From: Winslowiella iniecta
GTDB lineage: Bacteria > Pseudomonadota > Gammaproteobacteria > Enterobacterales > Enterobacteriaceae
Reading direction: 5' to 3'
DNA: 64,000 bases
Assembly: GCF_001267535.1 (NCBI RefSeq)
Contig: NZ_JRXE01000018.1
Span: forward strand, 40,421 to 104,420
A program made the translations under genes and the position numbers. Shown piece by piece: positions 48,449 through 59,339 of the stretch (its first letter is position 1; each line of letters starts with the position of its first letter). Under the pieces are notes generated by a model that was given only the letters and a program-made list of their open reading frames with translations, made no database searches and had not been told where the DNA came from.

Positions 48449-50011
48449 TTGATCCCGGACGTATCACAGGCGCTTTCCTGGCTGGAAGCTCATCCCAACG
48501 CATTAAATGGCATTGGCCGCGGTATTGAACGTGAAACGCTGCGTGTCAGACCCGATGGTCATCTGGCAAATACTGGACATCCCGACTCACTCGGCTCAGC
48601 GCTGACCCACAAATGGATCACTACCGATTTCGCTGAGACGCTGCTCGAATTTATCACCCCGGTTGAGCAGGATATCGATCGCCTGCTGGCGTTTCTGCGC
48701 GATATCCATCGCCATGTGGCGCGTGATATTGGCGAAGAGCGGATGTGGCCGTTCAGCATGCCGTGCTTTATTGATGAAAGTGACAACATTGAGCTGGCCC
48801 AATACGGTCGTTCCAATATAGGTCGCATGAAGACATTGTATCGCCAGGGGCTGAAAAATCGCTATGGTGCGCTGATGCAAACTATCTCCGGCGTGCATTA
48901 TAACTTTTCGCTACCGCTGTCGTTCTGGCAAGAGTGGGCGGGCGTAAAAGACAGGGAAAGCGGCAAAGAGGCGATCTCAGACGGTTATCTGCGACTGATT
49001 CGTAACTACTACCGTTTCGGCTGGATTATTCCTTACCTGTTTGGTGCTTCTCCGGCAATCTGTTCATCATTCCTGCAGGGTAAAGAGAGTGCTTTGCCGT
49101 TTGAACGTGACGAGAAAGGTATGCTGTATCTGCCGTATGCCACGTCGTTGCGCCTGAGCGATCTGGGTTATACCAACAAATCACAAAACAGCCTGGGTAT
49201 TACCTTTAATAATCTGCCGGATTACGTGACCGCGCTGAAGAACGCGATTAAAACGCCTTCAGAACAGTATGCTGAAATTGGCCTGAAAGATGAAAATGGC
49301 GATTATTTGCAACTGAACACCAATGTGTTGCAGATCGAAAATGAACTGTATGCACCGATTCGTCCGAAACGCGTGACCCAATCGGGTGAAGCGCCTTCCG
49401 ATGCGCTGTTGCGCGGCGGTATTGAATATATCGAAGTGCGATCACTGGATATCAATCCGTTCTCGCCAATCGGTGTTGATGCCAACCAGGTGCGTTTCCT
49501 CGATCTTTTCCTGATTTGGTGTACTCTGGCTGACGCGCCGGAAATGAGCAGTGACGAGTTGCTGTGCAGCCGTCAGAACTGGAATCGTGTCATTCTGGAA
49601 GGGCGCAAACCGGGTCAGACTATCGGTATGGGCTGTGAGACTGCCCAACAGCCGCTGGTTGAGGTCGGTAAGCAACTGTTCCGCGACCTGCGTCGTGTGG
49701 CGGAAACGCTGGACAGTAATCAGGGCGATCGTCGTTATCAGGAAGTTTGCGATCGGCTGGTCGCATCGTTTGACGATCCTGAACTGACCTATTCAGCACG
49801 CATTCTGCACGCGATGAAGGAAAATGGCCTTGGCGGCAGCGGGCAGGCGCTGGCGGAACAATATCGTCAGTTGCTGGCAGAAGAGCATTTAGAAGTGCTG
49901 ACTGAACAGCAGTTTGCACAAGAAGCGGAGCGTTCGCGGGCGAGTCAGCAACAGATCGAAGAGAGCGATACGTTAAGCTTTGACGATTTCCTCGCCACGA
50001 AGGCGGGCTAG
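48449..50011 (+). CDS. gshA: Glutamate-cysteine ligase
   Basis: First, rate-limiting step of glutathione synthesis: joins glutamate and cysteine with ATP. 520 residues (E. coli 518), with [36 protein letters not shown] and [18 protein letters not shown]. The start is TTG, as in E. coli, preceded by GGGAGG. Its 3' end lies next to the micA sRNA gene on the other strand. Confidence 0.98.
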   Translation: MIPDVSQALSWLEAHPNALNGIGRGIERETLRVRPDGHLANTGHPDSLGSALTHKWITTDFAETLLEFITPVEQDIDRLLAFLRDIHRHVARDIGEERMWPFSMPCFIDESDNIELAQYGRSNIGRMKTLYRQGLKNRYGALMQTISGVHYNFSLPLSFWQEWAGVKDRESGKEAISDGYLRLIRNYYRFGWIIPYLFGASPAICSSFLQGKESALPFERDEKGMLYLPYATSLRLSDLGYTNKSQNSLGITFNNLPDYVTALKNAIKTPSEQYAEIGLKDENGDYLQLNTNVLQIENELYAPIRPKRVTQSGEAPSDALLRGGIEYIEVRSLDINPFSPIGVDANQVRFLDLFLIWCTLADAPEMSSDELLCSRQNWNRVILEGRKPGQTIGMGCETAQQPLVEVGKQLFRDLRRVAETLDSNQGDRRYQEVCDRLVASFDDPELTYSARILHAMKENGLGGSGQALAEQYRQLLAEEHLEVLTEQQFAQEAERSRASQQQIEESDTLSFDDFLATKAG

Positions 50012-50016
50012 AAAAG

Positions 50017-50090
50017 AAAAAGGCCACATCACTGTGGCCAAATTAACATCTCTGTTGTCAGGGATGATGATAACAAAATGCGCGTCTTTC
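50017..50090 (-). ncRNA. micA: MicA small RNA
   Basis: Reverse-strand reading begins GAAAGACGCGCATTTTGTTA and ends in the stem GGCCACA / TGTGGCC plus a U-run, closely matching E. coli MicA and lying in the same gshA-luxS gap, antisense to the luxS leader side. In E. coli this Hfq-dependent RNA represses ompA and other envelope mRNAs. About 74 nt. Confidence 0.92.
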
Positions 50091-50095
50091 ACTTA

Positions 50096-50125
50096 TTCAG
50101 ACGCACGGCGACCAGAAAAGTTTCA
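50096..50125 (-). promoter_or_regulatory. Sigma-E type promoter of micA
   Basis: On the reverse strand GAAACTT (-35) and TCTGAA (-10) about 16 nt apart, just upstream of the micA 5' end; this fits the RpoE consensus, as known for E. coli micA. Confidence 0.75.
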
Positions 50126-50163
50126 TCTTTTTTAAAAAATTTTCTAAAACAGGAGGTGACTGT

Positions 50164-50679
50164 ATGCCACTGCTGGATAGTTTTACTGTTGATCACACGA
50201 TCATGGCCGCACCTGCGGTACGCGTTGCGAAAACCATGAACACGCCGCATGGCGATGCCATCACTGTTTTCGACCTGCGTTTTTGCAAGCCGAACAAAGA
50301 AGTGATGCCAGAGCGTGGTATTCATACGCTGGAGCATCTGTTTGCTGGCTTTATGCGTAACCACCTGAATGGCGACGGCGTGGAAATTATTGATATTTCA
50401 CCGATGGGATGCCGTACCGGCTTCTATATGAGCCTGATTGGTACGCCAGATGAGCAACGTGTTGCTGACGCCTGGAAAGCGGCGATGGGCGATGTGTTAA
50501 AAGTGACTGATCAGCGTAAGATCCCGGAACTGAACGAGTATCAGTGCGGAACTTACGAAATGCACTCACTGGACGAAGCACAGGAAATCGCGCGTCATAT
50601 CGTTGACAGCGAGATTCGCGTTAACCACAACGACGAACTGGCGCTGCCGAAAGAGAAGCTGCAAGAGCTGCATATCTAG
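50164..50679 (+). CDS. luxS: S-ribosylhomocysteine lyase (AI-2 synthase) LuxS
   Basis: 171 residues. Iron ligands in HTLEHLF (HxxEH), catalytic Cys in [11 protein letters not shown] and a further ligand His in the DHT segment near the N-terminus. It splits S-ribosylhomocysteine to homocysteine and DPD, the autoinducer-2 precursor. Strong AGGAGG ribosome site. Confidence 0.98.
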   Translation: MPLLDSFTVDHTIMAAPAVRVAKTMNTPHGDAITVFDLRFCKPNKEVMPERGIHTLEHLFAGFMRNHLNGDGVEIIDISPMGCRTGFYMSLIGTPDEQRVADAWKAAMGDVLKVTDQRKIPELNEYQCGTYEMHSLDEAQEIARHIVDSEIRVNHNDELALPKEKLQELHI

Positions 50680-50720
50680 TTTTCTCTGAAAGAGAATGCC
50701 GCCCCTGTGAGACACACAGC

Positions 50721-50749
50721 AAAAAGGCGACCTGAGGGTCGCCTTTTTT
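50721..50749. terminator. Bidirectional terminator between luxS and corB
   Basis: AAAAAGGCGACC-tgag-GGTCGCCTTTTTT, serving luxS on the forward strand and corB on the reverse. Confidence 0.92.
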
Positions 50750-50764
50750 ATCCGTCTTATCCGG

Positions 50765-52051
50765 TTAAGAACCGACCGACTCTTTCAGCGGTTTCTGCGG
50801 GATGATTTTTATCTGCTTCACCATATTTTCCTGCACATCGAGGATATCGATAGCGTAGCCACCTAACTGAATGGTGGTACCGGCTGAAGGAATCTCTTCC
50901 AGCGCCTCCAGCAGCATGCCGTTGACGGTACGCGCTTCTTCTTCCGGCAGGTTCCAGTTAAACGCTTTATTCAGTTCGCGCACGTTCGCGCTGCCTTCAA
51001 CCAGCACAGAACCATCATTCTGCGGCATCACTTCTTCCGCCAGCGTCGGTGACATTGAAGTAGTAAAATCACCGACAATCTCTTCAAGAATATCTTCGAT
51101 AGTGACCAGCCCTTTAATATCACCATACTCATCAACCACCAGACCGGCTTTCTTCTTGTTACGCTGGAACTTCACCAGTTGCACATTCAGCGGTGTCCCT
51201 TCCGGGATATAGTAAATCTCGTCGGCGGCGCGCAGCAGGTTCTCTTTGGTAAACTCTTTTTTCTCGGTCATCATGCGGTAGGCTTCGCGCACGCGCAGCA
51301 TGCTGATCGCGTCGTCCAGCGAATCACGGTAGAGGACGATGCGGCCATGCGGCGAGTGGGTAAGCTGGCGCACAATGGCTTTCCAGTCATCGTTGACGTT
51401 GATGCCAACAATCTCATTGCGCGGCACCATAATGTCATCAACGCTGACTTTCTCCAGATCCAGTACCGACAGCAGCATGTCCTGGTTGCGACTCGACATC
51501 AGCGTGCGGGACTCATGCACAATGGTACGCAGCTCATCTTTGCTCAGTGCGGCGCTGATCGCCCCGTCAGCTTTCATACCGACCATACGCATCAGAATGC
51601 GCGTGATGGTGTTCAGCAGCCAGACCAGCGGCAGCATAATGATCTGTAATGGACCCAGCAGTAAACTGCTGGGAAAAGCCACTTTTTCCGGGTAGAGCGC
51701 CGCGATAGTTTTTGGCAGCACTTCGGCAAAGACCAGCACCACAAAGGTCAGAATACCGGTAGCGATGGCAACACCCGCATCACCGTACAGGCGCATCCCG
51801 ACGATTGTGGCCAGCGAAGAGGCGAGAATATTGACAAGGTTATTACCGATTAGCACCAGGCTTATCAGGCGGTCAGGACGACGTAACAGCTTCTCAACGC
51901 GGCGAGCGGCGCGATTGCCATTCTTCGCCTGATGCCTCAGGCGATAACGGTTGAGCATCATCATCCCGGTTTCCGAGCTGGAGAAATAGGCCGAGACGAG
52001 CACCATAATCACCAATGTGATGATCAGGGTAGTGGTTGAAACATGTTCCAA
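50765..52051 (-). CDS. corB: CNNM/CorB-type magnesium-transport-associated protein
   Basis: 428 residues from a TTG (LEHVSTTTLI, homologous to MEHISTTTLI in E. coli YfjD/CorB), with AAGGA 8 nt upstream; a longer in-frame ATG at 52111 adds residues absent from relatives. N-terminal membrane DUF21 domain (about 1-190), a CBS pair (VPRNEIVGINVNDDWKAI...VDEYGDIKGLVTIEDILEEIVGDF) and C-terminal CorC_HlyC domain. Linked to Mg2+/Co2+ efflux. Forms a reverse-strand pair with ypjD. Confidence 0.94.
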   Translation of the reverse strand: MEHVSTTTLIITLVIMVLVSAYFSSSETGMMMLNRYRLRHQAKNGNRAARRVEKLLRRPDRLISLVLIGNNLVNILASSLATIVGMRLYGDAGVAIATGILTFVVLVFAEVLPKTIAALYPEKVAFPSSLLLGPLQIIMLPLVWLLNTITRILMRMVGMKADGAISAALSKDELRTIVHESRTLMSSRNQDMLLSVLDLEKVSVDDIMVPRNEIVGINVNDDWKAIVRQLTHSPHGRIVLYRDSLDDAISMLRVREAYRMMTEKKEFTKENLLRAADEIYYIPEGTPLNVQLVKFQRNKKKAGLVVDEYGDIKGLVTIEDILEEIVGDFTTSMSPTLAEEVMPQNDGSVLVEGSANVRELNKAFNWNLPEEEARTVNGMLLEALEEIPSAGTTIQLGGYAIDILDVQENMVKQIKIIPQKPLKESVGS

Positions 52052-52076
52052 CGCGGGAATTCCTTGTGGTGAGAGG

Positions 52077-52865
52077 TCAGGACATGAGGTGTTGCAGGAC
52101 GCGGCTACCAAAATAGGCCATGGTCAGCAAAAGTGCGCCGCCGCAGTTAAACCAGACGACGCGACGACCACGCCAGCCCTCATGATAATGGCCCCAGAGT
52201 AAGACGATATAAACAAACCAGGCGATAATCGACAGCACCGCTTTGTCGACGTTTTCACGGCTGAACAGATCCTGCATAAAGAACAGGCCAGTGCACAGCA
52301 CCAGCGTCAGCAGCACTACGCCAACCTGGGTAATGTGGAACATTTTGCGCTCGATGACCATTAATGGTGGCATATCATTGCTGAATGCGAGCTTTTTATT
52401 TTTCAGCTGATAATCGATCCATGCCAGTTGCAGTGCATAGAGTGCGGCGATAATCAGCGTGGCATAGGCCAGCAGCGCCAGACCAATATGGATCATCATG
52501 CCTGGCGTGGTTTCCAGGTGAGTGATAAAGGCGTTGGGGACAAAAGTGGCAAAGGCGAGGTTAATCAGCGCGAAGCTGTAGATAATCGGTAGCAGCATCC
52601 AGCCACGATTGCGCGAGGCGACAATCGTCATAATGGTACAGATCAGTAAGCTGACCAGCGAGCCGATGTTCAGCAGGCTGAGGTTCTGCCCACCCTCCAT
52701 GCCAAATATCCGCTGCTCCAGCGCAACGCCGTGAGCAACCAATGCAACGCAGGCAGAAATAACCGCCAGACGTCGCCATGCACTGTTTTTACGGACCAGG
52801 CTTGGGATGATCAGGGCAAGGCTGAGTGAGTAGGCGAAAAGCGCCACAATCGCGAATACGAACAT
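52077..52865 (-). CDS. ypjD: Inner-membrane protein YpjD (CcsA-like cytochrome-assembly fold)
   Basis: 262 residues with eight predicted membrane segments. WGHYHEGWRGRRVVWF is the CcsA/cytochrome c assembly family signature; TTPGMMIHIGLALLAYATL is also conserved. Start chosen at 52865 (MFVFAIVALFAYSLS) by match to E. coli length; an upstream ATG at 52940 is in frame. Some reports link it with corB (CorE) to cobalt/magnesium handling; exact role unclear. Divergent from ffh. Confidence 0.92.
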   Translation of the reverse strand: MFVFAIVALFAYSLSLALIIPSLVRKNSAWRRLAVISACVALVAHGVALEQRIFGMEGGQNLSLLNIGSLVSLLICTIMTIVASRNRGWMLLPIIYSFALINLAFATFVPNAFITHLETTPGMMIHIGLALLAYATLIIAALYALQLAWIDYQLKNKKLAFSNDMPPLMVIERKMFHITQVGVVLLTLVLCTGLFFMQDLFSRENVDKAVLSIIAWFVYIVLLWGHYHEGWRGRRVVWFNCGGALLLTMAYFGSRVLQHLMS

Positions 52866-53033
52866 AAATGTTGTCAGGTACCGGCCGTTAAGAAAAACAG
52901 CAGTATAGCGCCAGCAGCAGCATGCACCAAACGATCTCATCGCTGATTGCAGAGATCGCCATCGCTTCGTGTTATAATCCGCCGAATTGTGTCGCCTGTG
53001 CGGCCTCTCTTATACGACGTTGAGCGAGAGACA

Positions 53034-54395
53034 ATGTTTGATAATTTAACCGATCGTTTGTCGCAGACCCTGCGCAATATCAGTGGCCGCGGAAGGCTGA
53101 CCGAAGAGAACATCAAAGAAACCTTGCGCGAAGTGCGCATGGCGCTGCTGGAGGCGGACGTTGCCCTGCCGGTAGTGCGTGACTTTATTAATCGCGTCAA
53201 AGAGCGCGCGGTAGGTCATGAAGTTAACAAAAGCCTGACGCCAGGCCAGGAATTCGTCAAGATCGTTAAGAACGAACTGGTCGCGGCGATGGGTGATGAA
53301 AATAATACCCTGAACCTGGCCGCACAGCCGCCGGCAGTAGTACTGATGGCCGGTTTGCAGGGTGCTGGTAAAACCACCAGTGTGGCAAAACTGGGTAAGT
53401 TCCTGCGTGAGAAGCATAAAAAGAAAGTGCTGGTGGTGTCAGCTGACGTTTATCGTCCGGCAGCAATCCGTCAGCTGGAAACGCTGGCCGAACAGGTTGG
53501 CGTCGATTTCTGCCCATCAGATCTGAGCCAGAAGCCCGTCGATATCGTCAACAATGCGCTGCAACAGGCAAAACTGAAATTCTACGATGTGCTGCTGGTG
53601 GATACCGCCGGTCGTTTACACGTCGACGAAGCAATGATGGACGAAATCAAACAGGTTCACGCCGCGATTAATCCGGTAGAAACCCTGTTTGTCGTCGATG
53701 CCATGACGGGTCAGGATGCGGCAAATACCGCGAAAGCGTTTAACGAAGCGCTGCCGCTGACCGGTGTGGTACTGACCAAAGTCGATGGTGATGCGCGTGG
53801 TGGTGCGGCGTTGTCGATTCGTCATATCACCGGTAAGCCAATTAAATTTATGGGTGTCGGCGAAAAAACCGAAGCCCTTGAGCCGTTCTACCCGGACCGT
53901 ATTGCTTCGCGCATCCTCGGCATGGGGGACGTGCTGTCACTGATTGAAGATATCGAAAGCAAAGTTGACCGCGAACAGGCGGAAAAACTCGCCAGTAAGC
54001 TGAAAAAAGGCGATGGCTTCGATCTGAACGATTTCCTTGAGCAGCTGAAGCAGATGCGTAACATGGGCGGTATGGCCAGCCTGATGGGCAAACTGCCGGG
54101 TATGGGTCAGCTGCCGGACAATGTGAAATCGCAAATGGATGACAAAGTTCTGGTGCGCATGGAAGCGATGATCAACTCCATGACACGCAAAGAGCGTGAG
54201 AAACCAGAAATTATTAAAGGTTCGCGTAAGCGCCGTATTGCGACCGGTTCCGGTATGCAGGTGCAGGACGTCAACCGCCTGCTGAAACAGTTCGACGACA
54301 TGCAGCGCATGATGAAGAAGATGAAGAAAGGCGGCATGGCAAAAATGATGCGCGGTATGAAAGGTATGATGCCACCAGGATTTCCTGGTCGCTGA
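53034..54395 (+). CDS. ffh: Signal recognition particle protein Ffh
   Basis: 453 residues, the E. coli length, from MFDNLTDRLSQTLRN. N-domain four-helix bundle, G-domain with GLQGAGKTTSVAKLG (P-loop), DTAGRLHVDEAMM, TKVDGDARGGAALS, and a Met-rich M domain (GMQVQDVNRLLKQF, repeated MMKKMKK). It binds 4.5S RNA and signal sequences for co-translational targeting with FtsY. Confidence 0.98.
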   Translation: MFDNLTDRLSQTLRNISGRGRLTEENIKETLREVRMALLEADVALPVVRDFINRVKERAVGHEVNKSLTPGQEFVKIVKNELVAAMGDENNTLNLAAQPPAVVLMAGLQGAGKTTSVAKLGKFLREKHKKKVLVVSADVYRPAAIRQLETLAEQVGVDFCPSDLSQKPVDIVNNALQQAKLKFYDVLLVDTAGRLHVDEAMMDEIKQVHAAINPVETLFVVDAMTGQDAANTAKAFNEALPLTGVVLTKVDGDARGGAALSIRHITGKPIKFMGVGEKTEALEPFYPDRIASRILGMGDVLSLIEDIESKVDREQAEKLASKLKKGDGFDLNDFLEQLKQMRNMGGMASLMGKLPGMGQLPDNVKSQMDDKVLVRMEAMINSMTRKEREKPEIIKGSRKRRIATGSGMQVQDVNRLLKQFDDMQRMMKKMKKGGMAKMMRGMKGMMPPGFPGR

Positions 54396-54489
54396 CAGGG
54401 CCCGAAACATCATGGCGTAAAACGATAGTGAGCTTTCGATTGCTTTTTGCGCCAAAATGAGTAAAATTTTCGGGCTTTTTATATTGCAG

Positions 54490-54520
54490 CCGGGCCCCGT
54501 TCCTCGATGGGGCCCGGTTG
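54490..54520 (+). terminator. GC-rich hairpin in the rpsP leader
   Basis: CCGGGCCCC / GGGGCCCGG 9-bp stem with a 10-nt loop, followed by TTGTTTT, only 24-50 nt before the rpsP start. It could be the ffh terminator or an attenuator controlling the ribosomal operon. Confidence 0.6.
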
Positions 54521-54543
54521 TTTTATTAACTAAAGAGGATGTT

Positions 54544-54792
54544 ATGGTAACAATTCGTTTGGCACGTCACGGCGCTAAAAAGCGTCCGTTCTATCAGGTA
54601 GTCGTCACTGACAGCCGTAATGCACGTAACGGTCGCTTCATCGAGCGCGTAGGCTTCTTCAACCCGATCGCTTCTGGTCAGGCTGAAGCACTGCGTCTGG
54701 ATCTGGACCGTATTGAGCACTGGGTTGGCCAGGGCGCAACGCTTTCTGATCGCGTTAACACGCTGATCAAGCAAGCTAAAAAAGCAGCTTAA
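54544..54792 (+). CDS. rpsP: 30S ribosomal protein S16
   Basis: 82 residues, [41 protein letters not shown], typical S16. First gene of the rpsP-rimM-trmD-rplS operon. The AAGAGG site lies just before ATG 54544; an upstream in-frame ATG would include leader sequence. Confidence 0.99.
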   Translation: MVTIRLARHGAKKRPFYQVVVTDSRNARNGRFIERVGFFNPIASGQAEALRLDLDRIEHWVGQGATLSDRVNTLIKQAKKAA

Positions 54793-54810
54793 TCTGTCAC
54801 GGTGGTCAAC

Positions 54811-55359
54811 ATGAGCAAGCAACTCGCCGCCCGGCCCCCTGTTAAGCCGCTTATTCTCGGCAAGATGGGTGCGGCATACGGTATCCGTGGTTGGCTCAAA
54901 GTGTTTTCCTCCACCGAAGACGCCGAAAGCATTTTTGACTATCAGCCGTGGTTTATCCAACGTGCGGGTCAATGGCAGCTTATCGAGCTGGAAGGCTGGA
55001 AGCGCCACAATCAGGACATGATCATCAAAGTCAAAGGCATTGACGATCGTGATGCTGCGGGACTGTACACCAATTGCGAAATTGTGGTCGATTCCGAGCA
55101 ATTGCCAGAGCTGGATACGGGTGACTATTACTGGAAAGACCTTATCGGTTGCCAGGTTGTCACCACGAAAGGCTATGAGCTGGGTAAAGTCACTGAGTTG
55201 ATGGAAACCGGTTCAAACGACGTTCTCGTCGTGCAGGCAAACCTGAAAGATGCCTTCGGTGCGAAGGAGCGGTTAATTCCGTTTCTTGATGAACAGGTTA
55301 TCAAGAATGTCGATCTCACTACCGGCACCATTGAAGTAGATTGGGATCCTGGTTTTTGA
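54811..55359 (+). CDS. rimM: Ribosome maturation factor RimM
   Basis: 182 residues as in E. coli: [16 protein letters not shown] (N-terminal RimM domain) and C-terminal PRC barrel with [14 protein letters not shown] and [16 protein letters not shown]. It binds S19 and assists 30S head assembly. The start at 54811 is preferred to 54802 by homology. Confidence 0.97.
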   Translation: MSKQLAARPPVKPLILGKMGAAYGIRGWLKVFSSTEDAESIFDYQPWFIQRAGQWQLIELEGWKRHNQDMIIKVKGIDDRDAAGLYTNCEIVVDSEQLPELDTGDYYWKDLIGCQVVTTKGYELGKVTELMETGSNDVLVVQANLKDAFGAKERLIPFLDEQVIKNVDLTTGTIEVDWDPGF

Positions 55360-55394
55360 CCTCCGAACAAAGCGGTAAGCAGGCGGCACCATCG

Positions 55395-56559
<1,165 letters not shown>

Positions 56560-56597
56560 GATACAGCTTACGCTGCATCCAAAAGTTAATAGCAAAC

Positions 56598-56631
56598 AAG
56601 GGGTTGACCGACTGGTCAGCCCCTTTTTTTT
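56598..56631 (+). terminator. rplS operon terminator
   Basis: AAGGGGTTGACC-gact-GGTCAGCCCCTT followed by a long T-run. Confidence 0.92.
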
Positions 56632-56700
56632 GTGTGGAAGTCACCGCTCAGTGCTGTCACATTAATGGCCACGACATCATTAACATCACTGAGGCTTTTT

Positions 56701-57408
56701 ATGCAGCGAACCAATCAGTACCAGCAACCCATTGGTGAAGCATTACCTGACTGGCAACCGGTGTTGTCGCCACCGCGAGCGGTGATCGCCGGACGCTATT
56801 GCCGGCTGGAGCCACTGGATATTAATAGTCACGCGAAGGATCTGTATGACGCTTATGCCAGTGCACAGGATGATCGCGACTGGACCTATCTGATGAGTCC
56901 ACGACCGGTTGATGTGGCGGCCTGTCGTGAGTGGATTGCCGACAAGGTGTCCGATTCTACCTTGGTACCGGTTGCTGTCGTCGATAATCTGACGGCAAAA
57001 GCGGTGGGAATGGCGTGTTTTATGCGTATTGATAACAGTAATGGCGTGCTGGAGCTGGGGCATCTGAGCTGGTCTCCCGCTATGCAGCGCACGGTTCTGG
57101 GTACAGAAGCGTTATGGCTGATGCTAAAAACCACCTTTGAGCTGGGCTATCGTCGCTGCGAATGGAAGTGCGATTCACTGAATGCACCCTCGCGCGTGGC
57201 GGCAGAGCGTCTGGGATTTCGCTGGGAAGGGCGATTTCGTCAGATGATGGCGCGCAATAATCGCAACCGCGACACGGACTGGCTGTCGATTATTGATAGC
57301 GAGTGGCCAGCGATTGATCTGGCAATCAGTACATGGCTCGATCCGCAAAACTTCAGTGCGGAGGGACAACAACTCCAGTCACTGCGGAGCCTGATGCCTG
57401 CGGCGTAA
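56701..57408 (+). CDS. GNAT-family N-acetyltransferase (RimJ/RimL-like)
   Basis: 235 residues. LELGHLSWSPAMQRTVLGTEALWLMLKTTFELGYRRCEWKCDSLNAPSRVAAERLGFRWEGRFRQ covers the GNAT acetyl-CoA region and C-terminal motif. Start ATG 56701 has GAGG upstream; an in-frame earlier ATG is inside the terminator region. Substrate unknown. It overlaps the next, oppositely oriented acetyltransferase gene by 30 nt. Confidence 0.85.
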   Translation: MQRTNQYQQPIGEALPDWQPVLSPPRAVIAGRYCRLEPLDINSHAKDLYDAYASAQDDRDWTYLMSPRPVDVAACREWIADKVSDSTLVPVAVVDNLTAKAVGMACFMRIDNSNGVLELGHLSWSPAMQRTVLGTEALWLMLKTTFELGYRRCEWKCDSLNAPSRVAAERLGFRWEGRFRQMMARNNRNRDTDWLSIIDSEWPAIDLAISTWLDPQNFSAEGQQLQSLRSLMPAA

Positions 57409-57906
57409 ATGATAGATAGCGGTATTCACCGGGCCGCTATCGAGAATGATCAAGCCATAACGCGTATCGATCAATTCTGCGCCACTGGCTGTGGCTACCG
57501 CGCGGCTGGCAAGGTTAGTTTCTGCCGCCAGAATTTCGATGGTGTTAATTTCCGGGCAGCGGAAAGCCTGCTCCGCCAGATATGCGACCGCCTGACGGGC
57601 AATGCCTTTGCGCTGCTGGCTGCTACGAACCCAATAGCCAATTGCCGGCAGGCAGGATTTATCACGCGCATAGCGCAGACCGGCCCCGCCTAACAGATGT
57701 CCGTTATCGTCGTAGATACCCAACTCATCCGCCTCACCTTTATTGCGCTGCATCTCAGTAAAGCTAAACCACTCACGTGCATTCTGTTCGCTGTAATCCG
57801 CATGCGCCCAGACCATCCACGGTAGCAGACTTTCCAGTGATTCATTCACCGCCTGTGCAAAAGCGGCGGCATCCTGCATGGCAAAAGGGCGAAGGTGTAT
57901 ATTCAT
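57379..57906 (-). CDS. GNAT-family N-acetyltransferase (RimL-like)
   Basis: 175 residues. MNIHLRPFAMQDAAAFAQAVNES is the RimL-type start; IGYWVRSSQQRKGIARQAVAYLAEQAF carries the (R/Q)xxGxG/A acetyl-CoA loop. The aligned region is IGYWV...G-I-A, typical of N-terminal or amino-acid acetylation enzymes. Convergent with its unrelated neighbour of the same superfamily; not found at this position in E. coli. Confidence 0.85.
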   Translation of the reverse strand: MNIHLRPFAMQDAAAFAQAVNESLESLLPWMVWAHADYSEQNAREWFSFTEMQRNKGEADELGIYDDNGHLLGGAGLRYARDKSCLPAIGYWVRSSQQRKGIARQAVAYLAEQAFRCPEINTIEILAAETNLASRAVATASGAELIDTRYGLIILDSGPVNTAIYHLRRRHQAPQ

Positions 57907-58046
57907 TAAAGCTCCATCGTAAATTATAGCGATTTGTCCGTCTTGCTTTACAGCATAGAGGGAAGTGAAAAGGATTTCGATAGTGATGCAGGTGACAGAT
58001 TTAAAAGCAGTTTTACCGGTCAGCAGGTCTCAGGAAAGCTTATTGT

Positions 58047-58197
58047 TGTAAACTAAAATGTACAGTAAATATGGTGTGCGTATTTATTTATTGCATTGAT
58101 TAATAACATATTTAATGTGATTTTTCGCCGCAATTTCACTAAGTGGTAAATAAAGTGTACATATGTGGATTGCAGGCTTTACGTTATATGGTAAAGT
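58047..58197 (+). promoter_or_regulatory. aroF control region with TyrR boxes and promoter
   Basis: A near-consensus TyrR box, TGTAAACTAAAATGTACA (58047-58064; TGTAAA-N6-TTTACA with one mismatch). A weaker box is TGGTAA-N6-TGTACA (58144-58161). A promoter is possible as TTGCAG (58170) and TAAAGT (58192) with a 16-nt spacer. These lie in the 351-nt gap after the acetyltransferase, which otherwise holds nothing recognisable. E. coli aroF-tyrA is TyrR-repressed. Confidence 0.6.
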
Positions 58198-58257
58198 ACT
58201 TCTCACCTCATTGAGGATCTTAACGAACGCATAAACGAGTGAGAAAGGATCAGGATC

Positions 58258-59337
58258 ATGCAAAAAGACGCGCTGAATAATGTTCATATCGCCGACGAAC
58301 AGATATTGATTACGCCGGAAGAGTTGAAAAAACAGTTTCCGTTAAATGCCCAGCTGGAAGCGCAGATTACCGCTTCTCGTCAGACCATTTCTGACATTAT
58401 CAGCGGCAAAGATCATCGCCTGCTGGTGGTCTGCGGACCTTGTTCTATTCACGATCCTGAAGCTGCGTTGGAATATGCCCGTTCCCTGAAAGATCTCTCT
58501 GAACAGTTGAAGGATCAGCTGTATATCGTTATGCGCGTCTATTTTGAAAAGCCTCGTACCACTGTCGGTTGGAAAGGGCTGATCAACGATCCTTATATGG
58601 ATAACTCGTTTGATATGGAAGCCGGTCTGCACATTGCGCGTCGATTGTTGCTGAATCTGGTGGAAATGGGGCTGCCGCTGGCTACCGAAGCGCTTGATCC
58701 TAACAGCCCACAATACCTTGGCGATCTGTTCAGCTGGTCAGCAATTGGTGCGCGTACCACGGAATCCCAAACTCACCGTGAAATGGCTTCGGGTCTGTCG
58801 ATGCCGGTTGGCTTTAAAAATGGCACTGACGGCAGCCTCGGTACAGCAATCAATGCGATGCGTGCGGCGGCGATGCCACACCGCTTTGTGGGCATTAACC
58901 AGGCGGGTCAGGTCTGTCTGTTACAGACGCAGGGTAATCCTGATGGACATGTGATTCTGCGTGGTGGCAAAGCGCCAAACTACGGCCCGGAAGATGTTGC
59001 GCAGTGTGAAAAAGAGATGCTTCAGGCGGGACTCCGTCCATCCTTGATGATAGATTGCAGTCATGGCAATTCAAATAAAGACTATCGTCGTCAGCCCGGT
59101 GTGGCTGAGTCTGCCATTGCGCAGATCAAGGATGGCAACCGTTCGATTATCGGTTTGATGCTGGAAAGCAACATTAATGAAGGCAATCAGTCATCTGAAC
59201 AGCCACGTAGCGCAATGCGCCACGGTGTTTCCGTTACCGATGCCTGCATCAACTGGGAAACCACCGTAACCTTGTTGCGTGAGATCCATCAAAGTCTGGA
59301 TGGAGTGCTGACGGCGCGTCTGTCACGAGAGGTTTAA
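58258..59337 (+). CDS. aroF: 3-deoxy-7-phosphoheptulonate synthase, Tyr-sensitive type
   Basis: First step of the shikimate pathway, condensing PEP and erythrose 4-phosphate. 359 residues starting [23 protein letters not shown], the AroF isoform N-terminus; [38 protein letters not shown] and [14 protein letters not shown] carry active-site residues. AroF rather than AroG/AroH by sequence and by linkage to tyrA, 2 nt downstream. Confidence 0.97.
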   Translation: MQKDALNNVHIADEQILITPEELKKQFPLNAQLEAQITASRQTISDIISGKDHRLLVVCGPCSIHDPEAALEYARSLKDLSEQLKDQLYIVMRVYFEKPRTTVGWKGLINDPYMDNSFDMEAGLHIARRLLLNLVEMGLPLATEALDPNSPQYLGDLFSWSAIGARTTESQTHREMASGLSMPVGFKNGTDGSLGTAINAMRAAAMPHRFVGINQAGQVCLLQTQGNPDGHVILRGGKAPNYGPEDVAQCEKEMLQAGLRPSLMIDCSHGNSNKDYRRQPGVAESAIAQIKDGNRSIIGLMLESNINEGNQSSEQPRSAMRHGVSVTDACINWETTVTLLREIHQSLDGVLTARLSREV

Positions 59338-59339
59338 TT

